This document shows, piece after piece, positions 46,175-55,363 of a stretch of 64,000 bases of DNA. Both the position numbers and the translations under genes were made by a program. A model generated the notes under the pieces. It searched no databases, was not told where the DNA came from, and saw only the letters and a program-made list of their open reading frames with translations. This DNA comes from Streptomyces sp. cg36 (GTDB taxonomy: Bacteria > Actinomycetota > Actinomycetes > Streptomycetales > Streptomycetaceae): the NCBI RefSeq assembly GCF_041080675.1, contig NZ_CP163520.1, positions 5,518,001 through 5,582,000 of the forward strand, read 5' to 3'. How positions within the stretch are numbered: the stretch's first letter is position 1; the number at the start of each line of letters is the position of its first letter.

Positions 46175-46816
46175 CTAGAGCCACCCCTGCTGGCGGGCCG
46201 CCCGTACCGCCTCCATGCGGTTGCGGGTGGCGGTCTTGCCGATCGCCGAGGACAGGTAGTTGCGCACGGTCGACTCCGACAGGTGCAGCTTGCCCGCGAT
46301 GTCGGCGACGGTGGCGCCGTCCACGGAGGCGTTCAGGACGTCCCGCTCGCGCGCGGTCAGCGGGTTGGAGCCCGCGCTGAGCGCCGCCGCGGCGAGCGCC
46401 GGGTCGATGACGGTCTCGCCGCGCAGCACCCGCCGGATCGCCTCGGCCAGGTCCTCCACCGGCCCGTCCTTCACCAGGAACCCGGCCGCGCCCGCCTCCA
46501 TCGCCCGCCGCAGGTACCCGGGCCGCCCGAACGTGGTCAGGATGAGCACCCGGCAGTCCGGGCACTCCTCGCGGAGGTCGGCGGCGGCGTCGAGCCCGCT
46601 GCGGCCCGGCAGTTCGATGTCGAGGAGCGCCACGTCGGGCCGCGCGACGAGCGCCGCGTCCACGATCTGGTCCCCGGCCCCGACCTGCGCGACGACCTCG
46701 ATGTCCTCCTCCAGCCCGAGCAGCAGGGCGAGGGCCCCGCGCATCATCCCCTGGTCCTCGGCGAGGAGAACGCGTACGGACTTCGCGGGGCGGTGGTCTT
46801 GGGGCATCTCGTTCAT
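46175..46816 (-). CDS. NarL/LuxR-family response regulator (DesR-like)
   Basis: 213 residues. The receiver domain has the acidic pair AEDQ (about 19-21), phospho-Asp in VALLDIELPG and LTTFGRPGYLRRAM. The C-terminal HTH reads NPLTARERDVLNASVDGATVADIAGKLHLSESTVRNYLSSAIGKTATRNR. It is probably phosphorylated by the kinase encoded 140 bases upstream and regulates the linked ABC exporter genes. Confidence 0.9.
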   Translation of the reverse strand: MNEMPQDHRPAKSVRVLLAEDQGMMRGALALLLGLEEDIEVVAQVGAGDQIVDAALVARPDVALLDIELPGRSGLDAAADLREECPDCRVLILTTFGRPGYLRRAMEAGAAGFLVKDGPVEDLAEAIRRVLRGETVIDPALAAAALSAGSNPLTARERDVLNASVDGATVADIAGKLHLSESTVRNYLSSAIGKTATRNRMEAVRAARQQGWL

Positions 46817-46956
46817 GGGGGCAGGCTACGGGGAGGGCGCCCGCCCGGAGCCGTGGAGCCCCGGCGCGATGTCCCCGGGCCCCCGGTTGCCGCCGGCGAG
46901 CGGCCGGGCCACCGCACCCGCCCCCGGGCCACGGCCCGCACCCCTGCCCACCGCCC

Positions 46957-48234
46957 TCACCCCCGGGCCTCCCTCTCCAGCTCCGCCTCCAACTCCGCGT
47001 CGAGCGGGTCCACCGGGAGTTCCGCGGTCACCTGGAAGCCGCCGCGCGGGCCCGGACCGGCCCGGAGGGAGCCGCCCGCCGAGGCCAGGCGTTCGGTCAG
47101 GCCCTTGAGGCCCGTGCCGCCGGTCCGGGGGGCGGTGGCGGGGCCGGGGGCGGCGCCGCGGCCGTCGTCGGTGATCTTCAGCCGGACCCGTTCCGGCGCG
47201 CCGTCGACCACGATCTCGCAGTGGGACGCGCCGCTGTGCCGTACGACATTGGTCACCGCCTCCCGTACCACCCAGCCCAGCAGCGCCTCCGTCTGCTTGG
47301 CCAGCGGCGGGCCGGACTGGCGGACCACCGGCTCGACGTCGGCCGCGGTGAGCGCCGAGCGGGCCCGGTCGAGTTCGGTGCTGAGGCTGCCCTCGCGGTA
47401 GCCCGTGACGGCCTCCCGGATCTCGGTGAGGGCCTGGCGGCCGACCGACTCGATGTCGGCGACCTGGGAGAGCGCCGCGTCGAGGTCGCGGGGGGCGAGG
47501 CGGCGGGCTGCCTCCGACTTCACCACGATCACCGAGAGGGTGTGGCCGAGGAGGTCGTGCAGGTCGCGCGAGAACCGCAGCCGCTCCTTCTCCACTGCGG
47601 TGCGGGCCAGCTCCTGGCGGGTGTCGCGCAGTTCGCGCACGGTCTGCGAGAGCGAGAGGACGGCCGCGGTGACCATGCCGGACAGGAACGTTCCGTACGC
47701 GATGGTCACGTTGTTCCAGACCGCCCCCGACTTCATGCCGGAGATCGCGCCCGCCGAGCTCGCCAGGACCATGATCACGAGACCCAGCTGCCGGTCCCGC
47801 AGCACCGCGCCGCAGGCCAGCGAGAGCAGCGGGAAGAAGAACAGCCAGGTGCCGCCGTAGCGGATGCTCAGGCCGTACGTGATCGCTGCCATCGCGGCCA
47901 GGATGACGAGCGTCGACCGGCTCTCCCGCTTCTCCTTGACGAAGGCGCGGAAGGAGATCGTGATGTACAGCGAGTTGAAGGCCAGCAGACCGGCGCCGCC
48001 GACCCACGGGTTGGGGGTCCTGCCCTGGACGAGGTTGGAGAACGCGCCCAGCCCCATCAGGAGCCAGGGCAGCAGGGTGTAGCCGCTGGCCGGGGGGCCG
48101 GGCAGGTCGGCGTCGCGCGCGCACCCGCGGCGCGCGGACCGCGCGGCGGCGGCCTTCCTCAGCTCCGGCAGCCTCGGCTGGAGTCGTGCCACTGTCTCGT
48201 TCTCCCCGTTCCCGTACCCGTCCATGGTGCTCAC
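46957..48234 (-). CDS. Sensor histidine kinase (HisKA_3, DesK-like)
   Basis: 425 residues. About six transmembrane helices (50-200) lead into the HisKA_3 dimer/phospho-acceptor helix with His in RDLHDLLGHTLSVIVVKSEAARR (about 225-245). A HATPase domain follows with EAVTNVVRHSGAS (N box) and DDGRG, then GTGLKGL. GTG 48234 overlaps the permease stop (GTGA), which fixes the start. It senses an envelope signal and pairs with the regulator at 46175. Confidence 0.9.
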   Translation of the reverse strand: MSTMDGYGNGENETVARLQPRLPELRKAAAARSARRGCARDADLPGPPASGYTLLPWLLMGLGAFSNLVQGRTPNPWVGGAGLLAFNSLYITISFRAFVKEKRESRSTLVILAAMAAITYGLSIRYGGTWLFFFPLLSLACGAVLRDRQLGLVIMVLASSAGAISGMKSGAVWNNVTIAYGTFLSGMVTAAVLSLSQTVRELRDTRQELARTAVEKERLRFSRDLHDLLGHTLSVIVVKSEAARRLAPRDLDAALSQVADIESVGRQALTEIREAVTGYREGSLSTELDRARSALTAADVEPVVRQSGPPLAKQTEALLGWVVREAVTNVVRHSGASHCEIVVDGAPERVRLKITDDGRGAAPGPATAPRTGGTGLKGLTERLASAGGSLRAGPGPRGGFQVTAELPVDPLDAELEAELEREARG

Positions 48235-48956
48235 AGCGTCCTCGCGGACCGTCGGTAGGAGAACACGGCGTACGAACCGAACGCCAGCAGCCAGGCGCCC
48301 AGCACCGCGACCGTCGCCGCGCCGGGCGCCGAGCCGTGCGAGACGGCCCAGCCGAGGTCGGCGAAGCGGTGGGCGGGGGTGTACGCGGCGACGGAGGCCA
48401 GCCAGTGGGGGAAGGCCGAGAGCGGGAACCACAGTCCGCCGATCACCGCCAGCCCCATCAGACAGGCCGTGTTGACCACGCCCATCGCCTGCGGGGTGAG
48501 CCGGTAGCCGTTGCCGAGGCCGAGCAGGGTGAAGGGGAGCGCCCCGGCCCACAGCAGCACGGTCAGCGCGGCCCACTGCCAGGCGTCCAGGCGCACGCCG
48601 TTGACCAGCGCGCCCGCCGCCAGCACCGCGACGATCGCGGGCAGCACGGTCGCCGAGCCGCTCACCGCCCGGCCCGCCACCACGCGGGACGGCGCCAGCG
48701 GGGTGACGCGCAGCTGCCGCAGCCAGCCGGCGGTCTTGTCGGCGGCCACGCCCGTCCCGGTGCTCAGGGACGCGCCCAGCGCGCCGTACGCCGCCATGCC
48801 GACCATCGAGGCGGTCCGCCACTCGGCCGAATCGCCGTCGCCCGAACCGACGTTGGTGAAGAGCAGGTACATCAGGACCGGCATGCCGATGCCGAAGACC
48901 ACGAACGACACGTCGCGCAGCGTGCGGCGGATTTCGAGCAGGATGTAGCCGGGCAT
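48231..48956 (-). CDS. ABC-2 type exporter permease
   Basis: 241 residues with six transmembrane helices. It has an ABC-2 pattern: ILLEIRRTLRD at the N-terminus, LTPLAPSRVVAGR-type coupling region WLRQLRVTPLAP, and GLWFPLSAFPHWL. It forms the membrane part of the exporter with the ATPase gene immediately upstream (TGATG overlap). Neighbouring two-component genes suggest an induced antibiotic or lipid exporter. Confidence 0.87.
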   Translation of the reverse strand: MPGYILLEIRRTLRDVSFVVFGIGMPVLMYLLFTNVGSGDGDSAEWRTASMVGMAAYGALGASLSTGTGVAADKTAGWLRQLRVTPLAPSRVVAGRAVSGSATVLPAIVAVLAAGALVNGVRLDAWQWAALTVLLWAGALPFTLLGLGNGYRLTPQAMGVVNTACLMGLAVIGGLWFPLSAFPHWLASVAAYTPAHRFADLGWAVSHGSAPGAATVAVLGAWLLAFGSYAVFSYRRSARTL

Positions 48957-49894
48957 CAGACGGTCTCGCTTTCGCGTACGGGAGGGACGGCGGCGGGGGA
49001 CGCGACGGTCGAGGTCAGCGTGAGGAACGCGTCCTCCAGACTGGCCGGGGCCACCTCCAGGCCCCGCACCGCGCCCAGGCGGGCCAGCTCCACCACCGTG
49101 GCGTCCGGGTCGTCGCTGCGCAGCCGGGCCCGGTCGCCGCGCACCTCGACCGCGACCACGCCGGGCAGTGCGGCGAGGCCCGCGGTGGGGCCGCCCGCCA
49201 GGTCGAACGAGACCAGGCCGCCGCCCGCCGCCCGCTTGATCTGCTCGCCGGTGCCGTCGGCGACGATCCGGCCCTGGTCGATGACGACGATCCGGTCCGC
49301 GTTGTCGTCGGCCTCCTCCAGGTAGTGGGTGGAGAACAGCACGGTGTTGCCGCGGGCCGCGTAGGCGCGCATCGAGTCCCAGAAGGCGCGGCGCGCCGCC
49401 ACGTCCAGCGCGGCCGTGGGCTCGTCCAGGACGAGGAGCGCGGGCGCCCCCGCCAGGGCCACCGCGAAGCGGACGCGCTGGGCCTGGCCGCCGGAGAGCC
49501 GGTCGACGCGGCGCCCGGCGACGGCGGTCAGACCGGCCAGCTCCAGCGCCTCGTCGACGGGCATCGGTCGCGGGTAGGTGGAGCCGACGAAGGCGACGAG
49601 TTCGCGGACGGTGACGCGGGGGATGGGCTGGCCCTCCTGGAGCATCGCGCCCGTCAGCCCGGCGCGTACGGCCCGGCCGGGGGAGCGGCCGAACAGCCGC
49701 ACCTCGCCCGCGTCCGGCTCGTCGAGGCCGAGCAGCAGGGCGATCGAGGTGGACTTGCCGGCGCCGTTGCGGCCGAGGAGGGCGACGGTCTCGCCCCGGT
49801 GGATCTCCAGGTCGACGCCGTCGACGGCCCGCACGGGGCCGAACGCCTTGGCCACGGCCGTGAAGGTCACCGCGGGGGGTGCTGGTTGGGTCAT
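48956..49894 (-). CDS. ABC exporter ATP-binding protein
   Basis: 312 residues. Walker A is GRNGAGKST (about 40-48), signature LSGGQAQRVRFAVALAG, Walker B LLVLDEPTAALD and H-loop STHYLEEAD. The C-terminal about 90 residues are of the DrrA/antibiotic-exporter type. It is first gene of a four-gene operon (ATPase, permease, kinase, regulator). ATG 49894 opens into MTQPAPPAVTFTAVAKAFG. The promoter must lie within the repeat array region upstream. Confidence 0.9.
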   Translation of the reverse strand: MTQPAPPAVTFTAVAKAFGPVRAVDGVDLEIHRGETVALLGRNGAGKSTSIALLLGLDEPDAGEVRLFGRSPGRAVRAGLTGAMLQEGQPIPRVTVRELVAFVGSTYPRPMPVDEALELAGLTAVAGRRVDRLSGGQAQRVRFAVALAGAPALLVLDEPTAALDVAARRAFWDSMRAYAARGNTVLFSTHYLEEADDNADRIVVIDQGRIVADGTGEQIKRAAGGGLVSFDLAGGPTAGLAALPGVVAVEVRGDRARLRSDDPDATVVELARLGAVRGLEVAPASLEDAFLTLTSTVASPAAVPPVRESETV

Positions 49895-50052
49895 GGCTGT
49901 GACGGTACGGAGCGGGGTGGTGGGGGCGGCAGAGGTTCTTGTACGGGGTTCACCGGGACAAATGTCCTGCGGCCGTTCGCCCGCGGGCCGTGGGCGGTTG
50001 CTCGCGCGGGCCTTTGGGCCGGGTGGTCGTCTGCGGCCCGGCGGTCGCTTCT

Positions 50053-50440
50053 CGCGCAGTTCCCCGCGCCCCTGGAAACCCGCCTCCGTCCGCGGACCGT
50101 GCCCGCTTCTCGCGCAGTTCCCCGCGCCCCTGAAAAGCCTCGTTCGTCTGCGGACCGTGCCCGCTCCTCGCGCAGTTCCCCGCGCCCCTGGGGGGTACCG
50201 GCAGCCGGAGAACCCAGCTCGGCCACCAGCCTTCAGGGGCGCGGGGAACTGCGCGACCGGCCCAGCACGGTCCGCAGCCGAAGTCCGGCCCAAGAGGGGC
50301 GCGGGGAACTGCGCGAGTGAGCCAGCACGGTCCGCAGGCGGAGTCCGGGCCTGACAAGGGGCGCGGGGAACTGCGCGAGCAACCCACCACCGGCCCGCAG
50401 ACGAACACCCGGTCCAACAGGGGCGCGGGGAACTGCGCGG
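50053..50440. repeat. Head-to-head repeat array: three + units, four inverted units
   Basis: The 20-mer GCGCAGTTCCCCGCGCCCCT occurs at about 50054, 50112 and 50170 (58-bp period). Then AGGGGCGCGGGGAACTGCGC, its complement, occurs at 50235, 50295, 50357 and 50419 (60-62 bp period). Each carries adjacent text related to GGACCGTGC / GCACGGTCCGC. The two blocks can fold on each other as one large inverted repeat. No gene is seen in 49895-50720. Confidence 0.85.
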
Positions 50441-50545
50441 CCAGCCCAGCACGGTCCGCAGATGAAGTCCGGCCCAAGAGGGCCGCGGGCGAAGTCCGGC
50501 CAGGAGGGGTTCGGTACGGGTCGCAGGTCGGTGGGGGCGGTTTGA

Positions 50546-50560
50546 CTGACGGCTCGTCAG
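50546..50560. promoter_or_regulatory. CTGACGGCTCGTCAG palindrome, hsd4B promoter
   Basis: A perfect 6-3-6 palindrome upstream of the steroid hydratase operon, 50 bases before the KstR operator. Confidence 0.6.
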
Positions 50561-50610
50561 ATGTGTTCCCAATCCCGGGCCGCTGCGTTATACATAGGGC
50601 CCATCGAGCC

Positions 50611-50624
50611 TAGAACGCGTTCTA
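50611..50624. promoter_or_regulatory. KstR operator, hsd4B-adh-hsd4A operon
   Basis: TAGAACGCGTTCTA is a perfect palindrome and the best match in the window to TNNAACNNGTTNNA, 96 bases before the start codon. Confidence 0.8.
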
Positions 50625-50720
50625 ACTCCGGCTCCCCGAGCCGGCCCCGCACGGCCTCGGTGCGGCCGACGGTGCGGACGGCCGCGCCGAGGTCTTCCAC
50701 CTCCAAGGAGCAGCCCCCGT

Positions 50721-51575
50721 ATGCCCATTGACGCCGCGAAGGCGCTCGCCGCCGAGCCCCGGTCGACCACGATCGCCTGGGACCACAAGGACATCCAGCT
50801 CTACCACCTCGGCATCGGCGCGGGCGTCCCCGCCACCGACCCCGACGAACTGCGCTACACCCTGGAGTCCCGGCTGCACGTGCTCCCCTCGTTCGCCACC
50901 GTCGCGGGCGCGGGCATGGGCGTGGTGGGCGGGCTCTCGGCGCCCGGCATCGAGATCGACCTGGCGGCCGTCCTGCACGGCGCCCAGGCCGTGACGCTGC
51001 ACCGGCCCATCCCCGTACGGGGCGAGGCCCTCTCCACCTCCAAGGTGGCCGCCGTCTACGACAAGGGCAAGGCCGCCGTCCTGGTGCTCCGCACCGAGGC
51101 CGCCGACGCGGACGGCCCGCTGTGGACCAGCGACGCCCAGATCTTCGTGCGCGGCGAGGGCGGCTTCGGCGGCGAGCGCGGCCCCTCGGGGCGCACCGAG
51201 CAGCCCGACCGCGCCCCCGACCACGTGGTGGAGCGGCCCGTGCGCGAGGACCAGGCGCTGCTGTACCGGCTCTCCGGCGACTGGAACCCGCTCCACGCCG
51301 ACCCGTCCTTCGCCGAACTCGCCGGTTTCGACCGGCCGATCCTGCACGGCCTGTGCACCTACGGCATCACGCTCAAGGCGGTCGTGGACACCCTGCTCGG
51401 CGGCGAGGTGGCCCGCGTCCGCTCGTACACCACCCGCTTCACCGGGGTCGTCTTCCCCGGCGAGACCCTGCGCGTGCGGATGTGGGCCGGTGAGGGCCGC
51501 GTCCAGGTGTCGGTGACGGCCGTCGAGCGGGACGACGCGCCGGTGCTCTCCGACACGCTCGTCGAATACGTCTGA
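50721..51575 (+). CDS. Steroid 2-enoyl-CoA hydratase, MaoC family (Hsd4B/ChsH3-like)
   Basis: 284 residues, a two-hotdog MaoC hydratase. The N-terminal half is an inactive hotdog (YTLESRLHVLPSFATVAG). The C-terminal half contains the hydratase-2 motif YRLSGDWNPLHADPSFAELAGF with catalytic Asp and His, then RPILHGLCTYG. Length and pattern match mycobacterial Rv3538 (Hsd4B/ChsH3), KstR-controlled, which hydrates steroid enoyl-CoA. ATG 50721 follows AAGGAG. It leads a three-gene operon. Confidence 0.87.
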   Translation: MPIDAAKALAAEPRSTTIAWDHKDIQLYHLGIGAGVPATDPDELRYTLESRLHVLPSFATVAGAGMGVVGGLSAPGIEIDLAAVLHGAQAVTLHRPIPVRGEALSTSKVAAVYDKGKAAVLVLRTEAADADGPLWTSDAQIFVRGEGGFGGERGPSGRTEQPDRAPDHVVERPVREDQALLYRLSGDWNPLHADPSFAELAGFDRPILHGLCTYGITLKAVVDTLLGGEVARVRSYTTRFTGVVFPGETLRVRMWAGEGRVQVSVTAVERDDAPVLSDTLVEYV

Positions 51576-51610
51576 ACCGTCTGGACTGCCTGATCAGAGG
51601 GGACCGCACC

Positions 51611-52687
51611 ATGCGCGCAGCCGTACTGCACGAGATCGGCCAGGACAAGCTCGATGTGCTCGACGACGTCGAGGCGGTGGGGTTCGGGCCGGGGAAGGTG
51701 AAGATCCGCGTCCGGGCGACCGGCCTGTGCCACTCCGACATCTCGGCCATGACCGGGGTCCTCCCGCAGCCCGCTCCCTTCGTCCCCGGCCACGAGGGCG
51801 CGGGCGAGGTCCTCGACGTCGGCGACGGCGTCACCGGACTCGCCCGGGGCGACCGGGTGCTGGTCAGCTGGCTGCCCGCGTGCGGCGCCTGTCCGTCCTG
51901 CCGGCGCGGCCAGACCCAGCTCTGCCTCTCCGGGTTCATGAACGCGGGCACCCCCAACTTCAAGCGCCCCGGCGGCGACGTGTTCGGCTTCGCGGGCACC
52001 GGCACCTTCGCCGAGGAGCTGGTGGTCGACGCCGGGTGCGCGGTCCCGATACCGCAGGACGTGCCGTACGAGATCGCCGCGCTCATCGGCTGCGGCGTGA
52101 CCACCGGCCTCGGCGCGGCCATCAACACCGCCCAGGTGGCCGCCGGTTCGTCGGTCGCCGTGATCGGCTGCGGCGGGGTGGGCATCTCCGCCGTGCAGGG
52201 CGCGCGGGTGCAGGGCGCGGCGCAGATCGTCGCGGTCGACCCGGTGGCGTCCCGGCGCGAGGCCGCCCTCTCCTTCGGCGCCACCGAGGCGCTCTCGCCC
52301 AGCGAACTCGACGACGCCAAGCAGCGGATCACCGGCGGCGAGGGCTTCGACTACGTCTTCGAGGTCGTCGGCAAGTCGGCCACCGCCCGCACCGCGTACG
52401 CGGCGACCCGGCGCGGCGGCACGCTGTGCGTGGTCGGCGCGGGCGCCATGGACGACTTCTTCCAGGTCAACATGTTCGAGCTGTTCTTCGACGAGAAGCG
52501 CATCCTGCCGTCCCTGTACGGCGGCGGGGACGTGCTGCGCTCCTACGAGCGGGCCATCGCGCTGTGGCGGGCGGGCCGCATCGACCTGGCGGGCCTGATC
52601 ACCCACCGGGTGCCGCTGGGCGGGATCAACGACGCCCTGGACCAGATGCGCACCGGGGAAGCCCTGCGCACCTGCGTCGAGCTCTGA
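51611..52687 (+). CDS. Zinc-dependent alcohol dehydrogenase
   Basis: 358 residues, medium-chain dehydrogenase. Catalytic Zn ligands are the Cys in GLCHSD (about 39), the His in VPGHEGAGEV and the Cys in LIGCGVTTG. The structural Zn set is ACGACPSCRRGQTQLC. The Rossmann site is VAVIGCGGVGISAVQGA, followed by an Asp (VAVDPV) that favours NAD+. It probably interconverts an alcohol and aldehyde of the catabolic substrate. It lies 35 bases after the hydratase gene and 110 bases before hsd4A. Confidence 0.9.
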   Translation: MRAAVLHEIGQDKLDVLDDVEAVGFGPGKVKIRVRATGLCHSDISAMTGVLPQPAPFVPGHEGAGEVLDVGDGVTGLARGDRVLVSWLPACGACPSCRRGQTQLCLSGFMNAGTPNFKRPGGDVFGFAGTGTFAEELVVDAGCAVPIPQDVPYEIAALIGCGVTTGLGAAINTAQVAAGSSVAVIGCGGVGISAVQGARVQGAAQIVAVDPVASRREAALSFGATEALSPSELDDAKQRITGGEGFDYVFEVVGKSATARTAYAATRRGGTLCVVGAGAMDDFFQVNMFELFFDEKRILPSLYGGGDVLRSYERAIALWRAGRIDLAGLITHRVPLGGINDALDQMRTGEALRTCVEL

Positions 52688-52797
52688 CCCGGGCCGCCGC
52701 CGTCCCCCGACCCGGTGACCCCGGCCGCCGCATCCCCGCACCCCGCAGTCCCGTACCCGTACCCCCATATCCCCGTATCCCGAGAGGACCGACCGGC

Positions 52798-53742
52798 ATG
52801 CCAGTACTGCCACTCGACGGCCTGGCCGCGATCGTCACCGGCGCCGGCCGCGGCCTCGGCCGGGCCGAGGCGCTGGAACTCGCCCGGCTCGGCGCGTCCG
52901 TGGTCGTCAACGACTTCGGACAGCCGGGCCGGGACGGCTCGGGCGAGGCGTCGGCCGGGCCCGCCGAGCGGGTCGCCGCCGAGATCCGCGCGGCGGGCGG
53001 CACGGCCGTCGCCCACACCGGCGACGTCGCCGACCACGAAGGGGCCGAGGAGCTCGTCCGGCTGGCGGTCGACACGTACGGGAAACTGGACGTGCTGGTC
53101 AACAACGCGGGCATCCTGCGCGACCGGATGGTCTTCTCGATGACCGAGGCCGAGTGGGACTCGGTCATCCACGTCCACCTCAAGGGCCACTTCAACACCA
53201 CCCGCTTCGCCGCCGCGCACTGGCGCGAGCGCTCCAAGGCGGCGGGCGCCCCGGTGTACGGGCGGATCGTCAACACCTCCTCGGAGGCGTTCCTCGCCGG
53301 TTCGGCCGGACAGCCCAACTACGCCGCCGCCAAGGGCGGGATCGTCGGGCTCACCACCTCCACGGCCCTGGCGCTCGGCAAGTACGGCGTCACGGCGAAC
53401 GCGATCTGCCCGCGCGCCCGCACCCGGATGACCGAGGACGTCTTCGCCGGCTTCCAGGAGCCGGGGGAGGGGCAGCTCGACCCGCTGGCGCCCGAGCACG
53501 TCGCCCCGCTGGTCGGCTATCTGGCCTCCCCGGCGGCCGGGCACGTCAACGGCCAGCTGATGGTGGTGCACGGCGGCATGGTGGCGATCGTGGAACGCCC
53601 CAGGGTGGCCGCCAAGTTCGACACCGCCAAGGAGGCGTTCTCGTACGAGGAGCTGGACGGGCTGCTCTCCCCGTACTACGCGGGCCGCCCGGCGCACGAG
53701 ACCTTCGCTGCGGCCGAGGTGCTGGGGCTGAAGAAGGACTGA
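52798..53742 (+). CDS. Short-chain dehydrogenase, steroid 3-hydroxyacyl-CoA dehydrogenase (Hsd4A-like)
   Basis: 314 residues, classical SDR with TGAGRGLGRAEALELA (cofactor site), VVNDFG, NNAGILRDRMVF, and the catalytic tetrad Ser in VNTSSEAFL, Tyr-x3-Lys in QPNYAAAKGG. A C-terminal extension of about 40 residues (TAKEAFSYEELDGLLSPYY) fits the 17beta-HSD type 4-like family of Rv3502c (Hsd4A). It oxidises the 3-hydroxyacyl steroid-CoA made by the hydratase. GAGAGGAC precedes ATG 52798. The operon ends at the terminator 53769-53800. Confidence 0.88.
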   Translation: MPVLPLDGLAAIVTGAGRGLGRAEALELARLGASVVVNDFGQPGRDGSGEASAGPAERVAAEIRAAGGTAVAHTGDVADHEGAEELVRLAVDTYGKLDVLVNNAGILRDRMVFSMTEAEWDSVIHVHLKGHFNTTRFAAAHWRERSKAAGAPVYGRIVNTSSEAFLAGSAGQPNYAAAKGGIVGLTTSTALALGKYGVTANAICPRARTRMTEDVFAGFQEPGEGQLDPLAPEHVAPLVGYLASPAAGHVNGQLMVVHGGMVAIVERPRVAAKFDTAKEAFSYEELDGLLSPYYAGRPAHETFAAAEVLGLKKD

Positions 53743-53768
53743 GGGAGAAGGACCGGGCGAGGGACGGC

Positions 53769-53800
53769 GAAGGGCCCGGGGAGTGCTCCCCGGGCCCTTC
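53769..53800. terminator. Strong bidirectional terminator
   Basis: GAAGGGCCCGGGGAG with loop TGCT and CTCCCCGGGCCCTTC-type complement gives a long perfect stem between the hsd4A stop and the small minus-strand gene. Confidence 0.85.
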
Positions 53801-53817
53801 GCCGTGCGTCCCCGTGG

Positions 53818-53967
53818 TCAGCCGAGGTCGCCGCCCTCGTTCTGCCGCCGGTGGCGGCCGTGGGCCTCGGTGGCCGATTCCTCGGTCGCCGCGGCGCCGC
53901 CGCGGTGCTTGCCGTGGCCGTCGGAGTCCGTGGTCGCGTCGGCGGACGCGGTCAGTGTCTCGGACAT
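53818..53967 (-). CDS. Small His/Glu-rich protein, 49 residues
   Basis: The frame from ATG 53967 encodes a 49-residue acidic peptide beginning MSETLTASADATTDSDGH and ending GGDLG, with several His/Arg pairs (GKHRGG, GRHRRQ). No Cys, no signal peptide and no recognised domain. It sits just before the terminator at 53769-53800, as expected of a real minus-strand gene, and the intergenic region beyond it is non-coding. GGGGTG upstream is a poor ribosome site. Similar short proteins are common in Streptomyces, but the function is unknown. Confidence 0.5.
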   Translation of the reverse strand: MSETLTASADATTDSDGHGKHRGGAAATEESATEAHGRHRRQNEGGDLG

Positions 53968-54035
53968 GTGGTGCTGTCACCCCGTTGAATGTCGCCCGTT
54001 GCGTTCGCGGTGGATCTTAGCGAGACCGCGCGGGC

Positions 54036-55145
54036 CTAGGGGCGGCCGGTCAGCGGTGCCTGCGCCAGCGGTACGGGCCGGGGCGCGCGGGGCGCTGCCG
54101 GTACGGGCGCGGGGCGCGGCACGTCCACCGGCGCCCGCACCTGGGCGACCGCGCACGGCAGCAGATCCGTGGCGCACGGCAGCCGCAGCACGCCGTCCCG
54201 GGTCCACAGCCCCGACCCCGCCAGCCACCCCTCGGGCGCGGGCAGCTGGTGCAGCCGCCGTCCCGCCGGACGCCACACCCCCACCCAGGTCCCGGCGGCG
54301 GCGTCGATGCGCAGCGCCACCGCGCAGCTCTCCGGCATCAGGAGCTGGCCGGGCTGGATGGCGAACGGCGTCACCGCCGCGTCGGCCGGGCGCAGGCACT
54401 CCGGGAAGCGCACCGGCAGCGTCGAGCCGAGCACGCCCCAGCCCAGCCGGTCGTGGCCGGGGGCGTCCGAGCGCAGCAGCAGCAGTCCGGTGTCCGGGTC
54501 GGCGAGCAGCAGCCGGTCCTGGCTCTCCTCGGTGATCCGCAGCAGCTCGGTCACCTCGCCGCCGCGCTCCAGGTCCACCGCCACCGCCTTGGTGCGCCCG
54601 TCGAGCTCCCGGTCGAGCGCCAGCATCCGGCCGGTCCGGTCCAGCCAGACGCCGCCCGAGCAGCGCCCGTCGAGGGTGGCCACCGGCTCGGGCCCGAAGG
54701 CGCCGCCCGCCACCAGCCACAGCGTGCTGGTCTCCACCCCGACGGCCAGGGCGTACGCGCAGCTGCCGTTCGGCGACGGCGGCAGCAGGGTCAGCCGGCG
54801 GTCCTCCCGGTCGCGGGCGACCGTGCCCAGGGCGAGCTCTCCGGTGCCGGTGCCGGCCGGGTAGAGCAGCGCGAAGACGTCCCGGTCGGCGATCCGGCGG
54901 TGGATCAGCACCCGCCCGTCGCCCATCGGCAGCACCGAGGAGTCCGGCTCCTCCGGCTGGTTGCCGGGCAGCGGCACCGCGTACGGCTCGGGGCCGTCGA
55001 GCGTCCAGCGCTCCGGGAACCAGCGGTCGCCGTCGCCCTCGAACCGCACCAGACGGGCCGCGTAGGAGCCGTCCGCGCTGATCGTGAACTCCGTCTGCCG
55101 GACCGCTCCGCCCCCGGCTGCGGTCTCTATGGCCAAGGCCGTCAT
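54036..55145 (-). CDS. Conserved actinobacterial protein, beta-propeller-like
   Basis: 369 residues, rich in short beta-strand-like repeats (DGSYAARLVRFEGDGDRWFPERWTLD, RVLIHRRIADRDVFALLYP, GVWLDRTGRMLALDREL, DRLLLADPDTGLLLLRSD), a pattern of WD/TolB-like propellers. A Pro/Ala-rich C-terminal tail of about 50 residues follows. ATG 55145 has GGAGGT ten bases before it; a GTG at 55157 overlaps that site and was rejected. No signal peptide. Function not known. Confidence 0.65.
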   Translation of the reverse strand: MTALAIETAAGGGAVRQTEFTISADGSYAARLVRFEGDGDRWFPERWTLDGPEPYAVPLPGNQPEEPDSSVLPMGDGRVLIHRRIADRDVFALLYPAGTGTGELALGTVARDREDRRLTLLPPSPNGSCAYALAVGVETSTLWLVAGGAFGPEPVATLDGRCSGGVWLDRTGRMLALDRELDGRTKAVAVDLERGGEVTELLRITEESQDRLLLADPDTGLLLLRSDAPGHDRLGWGVLGSTLPVRFPECLRPADAAVTPFAIQPGQLLMPESCAVALRIDAAAGTWVGVWRPAGRRLHQLPAPEGWLAGSGLWTRDGVLRLPCATDLLPCAVAQVRAPVDVPRPAPVPAAPRAPRPVPLAQAPLTGRP

Positions 55146-55363
55146 GAGATGGCTCACCTCCGGCCCAAGAAGCTAGTTTTCGCACTTCCTGCCGAACAAC
55201 ACGAGACCACCCGCTTCACACCAAAGGGTGGCCGTCGGGCGATTCGCCGGTGAGCGGGGTGACGGATGTGCAGCGGGACGACGGTCCCGGCCGGGCCCGG
55301 CTGACCAGCGTCCGCGCCCCCGTCCATGGTGGGCGCGGCGCCGGTCGCGGGTAACCTGTCCCC

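Noticed and set aside
50053-50440. CRISPR array or IS ends
   Set aside because: Orientation reverses in the middle, there are no spacers and no transposase; it belongs to the intergenic repeat family.
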